This document shows positions 58,769 through 64,000 of a DNA stretch of 64,000 bases, piece by piece (within the stretch, counting starts at the first letter, position 1; every line of letters begins with the position of its first letter). The position numbers were made by a program, and so were the translations under genes. Location of the stretch: contig CAWIMV010000001.1 in NCBI GenBank assembly GCA_963837325.1, positions 124,001-188,000 on the forward strand, given 5' to 3'. Source of the stretch: CAVQKZ01 sp963837325 (GTDB lineage Bacteria; Actinomycetota; Actinomycetes; Mycobacteriales; Jatrophihabitantaceae). The notes beneath the pieces were generated by a model. The model was given only the letters and a program-made list of their open reading frames with translations. It ran no database searches and was not told where the DNA came from.

Positions 58769-58840
58769 GTTGAGTGACGTATTCCCATGATCAGAGACGG
58801 CAAAACCGCCGTCACTCAAGGCGGAGACACGTCACTCAAC
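58769..58840. promoter_or_regulatory. Triple TTGAGTGACG element with hairpin before GH3
   Basis: GTTGAGTGACGT (58769-58780) faces two inverted copies, CGTCACTCAA (58810-58819) and ACGTCACTCAAC (58829-58840). Inside lies GACGGC-aaaacc-GCCGTC (58796-58813), a perfect stem. This may be a cluster of regulator sites for the GH3 gene, or a terminator of the DeoR gene. Confidence 0.5.
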
Positions 58841-58933
58841 GAGTTGGGCCGGCGCCTCCGCTTGACTGGTCCGATTTGCGGTGTTTTTCTCGGGGGCACC
58901 GGAGCCGGATCTCAACAGAAGGAAGAGGCTCGC

Positions 58934-61063
58934 ATGCGTTCACGGCTGAGTGTTCGCCCTCGCAACCGCCGCCGATCCGCCAGCGTGGCGATCGGGACGC
59001 TCCTCAGTTTGACAGTTGTGCCGATTGCCGCCAGCCAGGCGAAGTCGCCGGCCCGGCCCTGGCTCGACACCCTCCAATCGCCCGAGACGAGAGCGGCCGA
59101 GCTCGTCGCGCAGATGACGCTCGACGAGAAGATCTCGCAAATGCACACGATCAGTGGCGGCGGCAATATCGCCCGGCTGGTGCCAGGTATCCCGCGGCTC
59201 GGTGTGCCCGAACTGCGCATCACGAACGGGCCGGTCGGTGTTGGCACCGGTGTCGGCCCGGGCCAGCCGAAAGCCACGCTGATGCCCGCGCCGGTATCGG
59301 CGGCCGCCACCTTCGACCCCGCGCTGGCTCGGACCTACGGCACGGTTGAGGGCAAGGAGACCGCCGACGTCGGGCACAACCTGCTCGAGGCGCCGGACGT
59401 CAACATCGACCGGGTCCCGGGGAACGGTCGCGCGTTCGAGAACTACAGCGAGGACCCGTATCTCGCCGCGCAACTCGCCGCGGCCAATGTCAAGGGCATC
59501 CAGTCCCAGGGCGTGCTCGCGGAGGTGAAGCACTACCTCGCCAACAATCAGGAGACCGATCGCAAGACCGTGCAGGAATTGATCGACGATCGCAGCCTGC
59601 ACGAGATCTACATGCCCGCGTTCCAAGCCGCGGTGCAGGACGGCCACGTCGCCGTCGTCATGTGTGCCTACCCGTCGGTCAACGGCAGTTTCATGTGCGA
59701 GAACAAGCACCTGCTCACTGACGTGCTGCGTAACCAGTGGGGATTCCGGGGCTTCGTCCAGTCCGACGCGAGCGCAACCCACTCTGCGGTCGGCTCCGCC
59801 GAGGCCGGGCAGAACCTCGAACTGCGCGACAACGGCCCTTATGACGACGAACTCAGGCAAGCCGTCCTGTCCGGCGCGGTCACCATGCAGCGTCTGAACC
59901 AACTGATCATCGAACGGCTCAGCACCGAGATCCGGCACGGCTTGTTCGATCACCCCGTGACCACGACGCCCATTGATGCGAGCTCGGACGGTGCGGTGTC
60001 GCGCGCCATTTCCGAACAGGGCACCGTCCTGCTCAAGAACGACGGCGGCCAGCTGCCGTTGTCGACGAACACGCTCAAGTCGATCGCGTTGATCGGCCCG
60101 CAGGCAGTAGCCGCCAACCCTGGTGGCGGCGGCAGCGGGCACGTCGACCCGCTGTACACCGTCACGCCGCTGCAGGGCATTGCCGCGCGTGCCGGCGCGA
60201 ACGTGAGTATCAGCGTCGACGACGGTTCGGACATCGCGCGGGCCGTGGCGGCCGCGAAGCAGGCGGACGTCGCGGTCGTCAAGGTCGGTGACAGTGAGAC
60301 CGAAGGCAGCGATCGGCCCAACCTCTCGCTGCCGGGCAACCAGGACGCGCTCATCGCGGCGGTCGCTGCGGCGAACCCGCGCACCGTGGTCGTGCTCAAC
60401 ACCGGTGCGCCGGTACTGATGCCCTGGCTAGATGCCGTCCCGGCCGTCGTCGAGGCGTGGTATCCGGGCGAGGAGGACGGCAACGCGCTGGCCGCGGTGC
60501 TGTTCGGAGACGTGAACCCCTCCGGCAAGCTGCCGGTGACGTTCCCGAGGACCGAAGAGCAGGTGCCGGCTTCGACACCCGCGCAGTACCCCGGCGTCAA
60601 CGGCGTCGCCACCTACTCGGAGAAGCTGCAGGTCGGCTATCGGTGGTACGACGCTCAGCACCAGGAGCCGTTGTTCCCGTTCGGCTTCGGCTTGTCGTAC
60701 ACGAGCTTCCGAATCAGCGACCTCAAGGTCACGCGATCGCTCTGCCGAAAGGGCGACGTGTTCGTCTCGGCGAGGGTGACCAACACCGGCGGGCGGTCTG
60801 GCACCGAGACCGCGCAGACCTATCTCACCTTCCCCAGTAAGGCCGGTGAGCCGCCGCGCCAGCTGAAGGCCTTCGCGAAGGTCACGCTCAAGCCGCACCA
60901 GAGCAAGCGCGTCGAGATGACGCTGGACAAGCGTGCATTCTCGATCTGGAACAGCGCTTCTCAGAAGTTCACAACCGTTACCGGCACCTACCAGGTCGCT
61001 GTCGGTGACTCGTCGCGCAGCCTTCCGCTGCACGCGAGCGTGTGGATGGCGGGTACGCGGTGA
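58934..61063 (+). CDS. Secreted glycoside hydrolase family 3 enzyme (beta-glucosidase-like)
   Basis: This 709-residue exported enzyme has a signal peptide (SASVAIGTLLSLTVVPIAASQA). The GH3 N-domain contains APDVNIDRVPGNGRAFENYSEDP, VLAEVKHYLANNQE and FVQSDASATHS, where D near 278 is the probable nucleophile. The alpha/beta C-domain (EQGTVLLKNDGGQLPL, VVLNTGAPVLMPWL) and a fibronectin-III-like end (YEWEL-type YRWYDAQ, PFGFGLSYTSF) follow. ATG 58934 has AGAGG upstream. It cleaves beta-linked sugars; exact sugar unknown. Convergent with a ROK regulator. Confidence 0.9.
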   Translation: MRSRLSVRPRNRRRSASVAIGTLLSLTVVPIAASQAKSPARPWLDTLQSPETRAAELVAQMTLDEKISQMHTISGGGNIARLVPGIPRLGVPELRITNGPVGVGTGVGPGQPKATLMPAPVSAAATFDPALARTYGTVEGKETADVGHNLLEAPDVNIDRVPGNGRAFENYSEDPYLAAQLAAANVKGIQSQGVLAEVKHYLANNQETDRKTVQELIDDRSLHEIYMPAFQAAVQDGHVAVVMCAYPSVNGSFMCENKHLLTDVLRNQWGFRGFVQSDASATHSAVGSAEAGQNLELRDNGPYDDELRQAVLSGAVTMQRLNQLIIERLSTEIRHGLFDHPVTTTPIDASSDGAVSRAISEQGTVLLKNDGGQLPLSTNTLKSIALIGPQAVAANPGGGGSGHVDPLYTVTPLQGIAARAGANVSISVDDGSDIARAVAAAKQADVAVVKVGDSETEGSDRPNLSLPGNQDALIAAVAAANPRTVVVLNTGAPVLMPWLDAVPAVVEAWYPGEEDGNALAAVLFGDVNPSGKLPVTFPRTEEQVPASTPAQYPGVNGVATYSEKLQVGYRWYDAQHQEPLFPFGFGLSYTSFRISDLKVTRSLCRKGDVFVSARVTNTGGRSGTETAQTYLTFPSKAGEPPRQLKAFAKVTLKPHQSKRVEMTLDKRAFSIWNSASQKFTTVTGTYQVAVGDSSRSLPLHASVWMAGTR

Positions 61064-61073
61064 GCAACATCGC

Positions 61074-61095
61074 GCCGAAGTGAGTCTCACTCGGC
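61074..61095. terminator. Bidirectional hairpin between GH3 and ROK genes
   Basis: GCCGA(A)GTGA-GTC-TCACTCGGC forms a 9-base stem with one bulged A in the 42-base convergent gap. It probably ends both transcripts. No T-run. Confidence 0.55.
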
Positions 61096-61105
61096 GGCCT
61101 GACGA

Positions 61106-62293
61106 CTAGGCGTGGCTCATGATCCGGCCGATCAATGCCTCGATGATCACCGCCGACATGGCCGATGCGTGTTGTGTCGCCAAGGATCTCGACCCGTAGT
61201 AGTCGAAGGCGACGGTGGGCAGCACGTCGGGGGAGAACAACCGCCCGAGTTCGACGTCGACGTTCGCATGGAATCGTTGCGCCGCGGCCTGCTTGTCCGG
61301 GTCGTAGTCGGCTGGCGCAAGCAGTCGGATGTGGCCCAAGTCGGCGATATGGATGAGGTTCACCAACGCCCGACCGAGCGCCGTGCCAGCCGTTGCGTAC
61401 GCGTCTTCGGCCGACTTGCCCGCTGCGACCGCGTCGCGAATGGCGCTCGGAGTGGCTTGGGCGTCGAGGCAACCGCGTTGCTGACAGCGACACCTGGGCC
61501 CGTTCTTGCCGTAGTCGACCCGCACGTGCCCGAGTTCGCTGGCCAGGCCGTGGGATCCGCGATAGACCAGCCCGCTGAGCACAAGTGCGCTGCCAATCCC
61601 GTCGTCGAAGAGTCGAACCAAGGCGCGGTTGGGCCATGCGTGGTGGGTCTGGAGATGGTCCAGGACCATCAGAGACGTGACTTCGTTCTCGACGACCGTG
61701 GTCAGGCCCAGTTCAGCTTCCAGCTTCGGTCCCAAGTCCAGGCCGTCCCAGTCGGTGTTGACGGAACGGACCACGCGGCCCTTGTGGATCTGCCCGCCAA
61801 GTTGAATGGCGACTCCCAGCACGGTGCGGGGCCGAGCATGTGCGGTCGCGATCATGTCCTGGGCAAGGTCGGTCAGCTCGGCCACCACTGTGCTCGGGGC
61901 GTCATGTGCCAACTCGCGGGACGTCTCGATCAGAACGCCGCCATCGAGGCTCGTCTCGGTGCCGACGAGGCGGGTCGGTTGTCCGGGCCGGTCCTCGATC
62001 TGGATACCGACGACGGAGTACTTTTCGTCGTTGATCGAGAGCAGCTTCTGCTTGCGGCCGCCGCCGGGTCGACCGTCGGTCTCAATGACCAGCGGCATCG
62101 ACCGGTTGACCAGATCGGTGACGGCTTTGCTGATCGTGGCCGGAGACAGATCGAGAGTCTCCGAGAGGCTGGCTCGAGTCTGGACGTTGCCGTTGGCATC
62201 GCCGCGGGCAATGCCCTGGAACACGCGCACGAGCGGCTTAACGCCGACAACGCTCGACGCGAGACGAGTGGCAATCTCGTCCATCGAGGTCAT
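61106..62293 (-). CDS. ROK-family transcriptional regulator
   Basis: This 395-residue protein joins a winged helix (TRASLSETLDLSPATISKAVTDLVNR) to a ROK sugar-kinase-like domain. GSHGLASELGHVRVDYGKNGPRCRCQQRGCLDAQ has the zinc-type Cys cluster and the sugar-contact ELGH. The N-terminal ATP-site (GVAIQLGGQI) lacks the DxGGTK form, so it senses rather than phosphorylates. It is a probable repressor of the GH3 or other sugar genes. GTG/ATG start at 62293 with promoter upstream. Confidence 0.85.
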   Translation of the reverse strand: MTSMDEIATRLASSVVGVKPLVRVFQGIARGDANGNVQTRASLSETLDLSPATISKAVTDLVNRSMPLVIETDGRPGGGRKQKLLSINDEKYSVVGIQIEDRPGQPTRLVGTETSLDGGVLIETSRELAHDAPSTVVAELTDLAQDMIATAHARPRTVLGVAIQLGGQIHKGRVVRSVNTDWDGLDLGPKLEAELGLTTVVENEVTSLMVLDHLQTHHAWPNRALVRLFDDGIGSALVLSGLVYRGSHGLASELGHVRVDYGKNGPRCRCQQRGCLDAQATPSAIRDAVAAGKSAEDAYATAGTALGRALVNLIHIADLGHIRLLAPADYDPDKQAAAQRFHANVDVELGRLFSPDVLPTVAFDYYGSRSLATQHASAMSAVIIEALIGRIMSHA

Positions 62294-62319
62294 GGGCGTC
62301 CTTTCCGGGGCTGTTGTGA

Positions 62320-62347
62320 ACTATAGACCAAGAATGGTTCGCAGCAA
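62320..62347 (-). promoter_or_regulatory. Promoter of the ROK gene
   Basis: On the minus strand TTGCTG (62347-62342), 16 bases, then TATAGT (62325-62320) make a good promoter 27 bases before the ROK start. Confidence 0.45.
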
Positions 62348-62367
62348 TAGTAATTCAGAAGTCAAAG

Positions 62368-62416
62368 AAATTTCGCAAATAAATCTATTGACGAAATTTA
62401 TCGAGGCGCTTTACGC
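62368..62416 (+). promoter_or_regulatory. Operator-promoter region before the small gene pair
   Basis: AAATTTCG (62368-62375) and CGAAATTT (62392-62399) are perfect inverted arms 16 bases apart in a notably AT-rich patch. TTGACG (62388-62393), a 17-base spacer and TTACGC (62411-62416) form a rightward promoter. The site could bind the divergent ROK regulator. Confidence 0.45.
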
Positions 62417-62460
62417 TTGGCATCCGGCTTCACCAGCACCTGAGCCGAGAGGGGCCATCG

Positions 62461-62811
62461 ATGTCCACCATCGAGCCGTACTTGGGAACCAGCGCCTTCA
62501 ACGACCTGGCCGGTTCGCCCGCCCGCCGCGTCAGCCGCCAGGTCACGAAGTGCGTCGCGCAGATCGATGCCGGCACTCACGTGCAGTTGGCTCGTATCGA
62601 CTCCACGGCCGAATTGCAGGCGGCCAAGGTCGACGCGATCGCCAGCGTCAGCCGGAAGGCCATGCAGGCCGTCGCGCTGCTCACTCAGATGGAAAGCCAG
62701 CTCGCGCAGGCTGTGCCGCACGCGTCGGGTCGGTTGGCTGCGATCGCGGATTTGACCGCGGTGGCGATGAATGAAGTGGTTGTCGACGCCTCGCGTCGCG
62801 TCAGGTGGTGA
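62461..62811 (+). CDS. Small helical hypothetical protein
   Basis: This 116-residue protein is mostly alpha-helical with many Ala, Gln and Val (QVTKCVAQIDAGTHVQLARI, AIASVSRKAMQAVALLTQMESQLAQAV). No family is recognised; a helical bundle is likely. ATG 62461 has GAGAGGGG upstream. It overlaps the next gene by GTGA. Confidence 0.6.
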   Translation: MSTIEPYLGTSAFNDLAGSPARRVSRQVTKCVAQIDAGTHVQLARIDSTAELQAAKVDAIASVSRKAMQAVALLTQMESQLAQAVPHASGRLAAIADLTAVAMNEVVVDASRRVRW

Positions 62812-63098
62812 GTGGTATGACCCTCGTGTTCTGGCTGGTACTGATTGGCTATGCGGTCTTGATCTGTTGCGGATTGATTCGCGGGCGCCGCGATCGCGAG
62901 CTCGCTGTAGTGCGCGAACAGCAAGCCCGGCTGCACCTCCAACGCGAGCAGTACGCGGCCGAGCGTCGCGTGCAAGCACTGGCCCAGCACGCCTTCGACC
63001 AACTGCTCGAGGGGGCGCGAGCGGCGAACGGCGGAGTGATGCCCGAGACGGCGCCGCCTCGGGAGACCTTCGATCTGGACCTGCGCCGCGCGATGTAG
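62808..63098 (+). CDS. Small single-pass membrane protein with helical tail
   Basis: This 96-residue protein has one N-terminal helix (TLVFWLVLIGYAVLICCGLI), an Arg-rich stop (RGRRDR) and a long charged helix (REQQARLHLQREQYAAERRVQALAQ) that may form a coiled coil. GTG 62808 lies in a GTGA overlap; ATG 62817 is an alternative. It forms a pair with the preceding helical protein. Function unknown. Confidence 0.6.
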   Translation: MSGMTLVFWLVLIGYAVLICCGLIRGRRDRELAVVREQQARLHLQREQYAAERRVQALAQHAFDQLLEGARAANGGVMPETAPPRETFDLDLRRAM

Positions 63099-63109
63099 CC
63101 CGCAGCGAG

Positions 63110-64000
63110 TCAGGCGGATTCGCGCGCCACGAGCTCGATCACGTCGGAAGACGGTTCGGGTGGCGCGGGCACACCTTGCCGCTCGGCGATGATTCCGGCG
63201 ATCAACTGGTGGGCGATGAGGGCGAGGTCCATTCTGATCGTCGTCAACGGCGGTGCGGCCAACGGTGCCAGCGGGACGTCGTCGACGCCGATCACCGCCA
63301 GGTCGCGGGGTGCGCCGAGGCCGCTGTTGCGCAGCCCGGCCAAGACGGCGAACGCGACGTCGTCGTTGTAGGCGCACACCGCGGTGACGCCGCGCCGCCG
63401 CCACACCGCTACGGCGCGGGCGGCCTCGCGCCCGTCGAGGGTCAAATGCTCGACGATGGGGGGCGCGAGGCCGGCGTCGCGGCACGCCGCTCGCACGCCC
63501 TTGAGCCGCGGGGTAAGAAACGCCGCCGTCAAGCGCTCGTCGTCGAAGGCGGCGTAGCCGAGTCGGCGGTGTCCGGCGGCCGCGAGGTGCTCGACCTGCA
63601 TTCGTCCCATCCGTGCCTGTGGCACGACCACCGACTGTCCCGAGCCTTGACGATCCTGATGCACGGTCGCCGCAAGCGGGATGCCGGCTTCGCGTAGCAC
63701 CGCCCGGTCCGGTTCGCTGACCGCGCCCAGCGAGATCACCCCCGCTGGCGAAACGTCGTGCCAGAGCGTGGACAGTGGCTGGCGCGGCTGCATCCGGCGG
63801 ATCAGCAACGACAAGCCGTGCACCGCGAGCTCGGTCGTGAGCTTCTCGACCATCTCGCTGAGTGCCGGCCCGAACGGCCAGTCGGGCAACAACAGCAGCA
63901 CCGTGTCGCTGCGTCCGCGGCGTAAGGCCCGGGCATGCGACGACGGGCGATAACGCAAAGCGCGGGCGGCGTCCAGCACGCGGGCGCGGGTCGGCTGGGG
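63110..64000 (-). CDS. LacI-family transcriptional regulator (N-terminus outside window)
   Basis: The frame is open to the right edge. Residues visible begin PQPTRARVLDAARALRYRPSSHARAL, the end of the LacI DNA-binding domain and hinge. The periplasmic-binding-like sensor follows (VISLGAVSEPDRAVL, MGRMQVEHLAAAGHRRLGYAAFDDE, VTAVCAYNDDVAFAVL, VIGVDDVPLAPLAAPPLTTI). About 25-30 N-terminal residues should lie beyond 64000. It probably controls sugar genes outside the window. Confidence 0.85.
   Translation of the reverse strand, partial: PQPTRARVLDAARALRYRPSSHARALRRGRSDTVLLLLPDWPFGPALSEMVEKLTTELAVHGLSLLIRRMQPRQPLSTLWHDVSPAGVISLGAVSEPDRAVLREAGIPLAATVHQDRQGSGQSVVVPQARMGRMQVEHLAAAGHRRLGYAAFDDERLTAAFLTPRLKGVRAACRDAGLAPPIVEHLTLDGREAARAVAVWRRRGVTAVCAYNDDVAFAVLAGLRNSGLGAPRDLAVIGVDDVPLAPLAAPPLTTIRMDLALIAHQLIAGIIAERQGVPAPPEPSSDVIELVARESA

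Noticed and set aside
1..64000. CRISPR arrays, tRNA or rRNA genes, insertion sequences
   Set aside because: No regularly spaced repeats, cloverleaf-like sequence, rRNA signature or transposase frame was seen on reading; a covariance-model scan would be decisive.

Overview
The window is high-GC DNA with strong G/C preference at third codon positions, and many start codons are GTG placed in GTGA or ATGA overlaps with the preceding stop. With an F420-type LLM oxidoreductase, a SCO6880-type conjugation protein and a fused Rv0194-like ABC exporter, this points to a chromosomal segment of a high-GC actinobacterium. I cannot fix the genus. I saw no rRNA, tRNA, CRISPR array, integrase or transposase. 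No stretch longer than about 300 bases lacks a gene.

Region 1 (1-12430) is a carbohydrate or glycoconjugate catabolic island, and the best candidate here for an undescribed system. A rightward arm holds a protein tail, a PIG-L deacetylase-like protein, a secreted beta-propeller glycosidase broken by a frameshift, and a HisD/HpsN-like dehydrogenase. A leftward arm holds three secreted sialidase-like (Asp-box) proteins and a PhyH-type dioxygenase. Three promoters carry the same TTGACATGGAACG element. At the central one it forms a perfect ATGGAA-N5-TTCCAT palindrome that resembles an IclR operator, so both arms are probably one regulon. No regulator gene is in view.

Region 2 (12460-21214) is an actinobacterial type IV secretion/conjugation set: VirD4, VirB4, SCO6880-like, VirB6/TrbL-like, VirB8-like and a small two-helix membrane protein on the minus strand. 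Divergent from these are a two-domain peptidoglycan hydrolase and an RDD membrane protein. There is no relaxase or integrase.

Region 3 (21400-31900) holds an unrecognised membrane protein and an HD-GYP/LuxR regulator facing a DUF4242-DsrE pair. It continues with a VOC-ArsR-SRPBCC operon, a TetR/MFS divergent pair with two matching operators, and an ornithine-decarboxylase/MFS pair.

Region 4 (31900-40560) holds a GGDEF-EAL protein and a GGDEF protein that share a related membrane sensor, a DHA2 exporter, TenA, a GNAT acetyltransferase, AnmK and a 50-residue ORF coupled to anmK.

Region 5 (40560-55590) starts with a five-gene oligopeptide-type ABC importer divergent from anmK, which suggests muropeptide recycling. 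It is followed by a DUF2695 protein, an LLM oxidoreductase, an Fpg/Nei glycosylase, a PLD-like protein, a MarR-regulated fused ABC exporter and an MBL hydrolase.

Region 6 (55590-64000) is a second sugar region: a GH31 enzyme divergent from a DeoR regulator, a GH3 enzyme convergent with a ROK regulator, two small hypothetical proteins, and a LacI-family regulator cut by the window edge.
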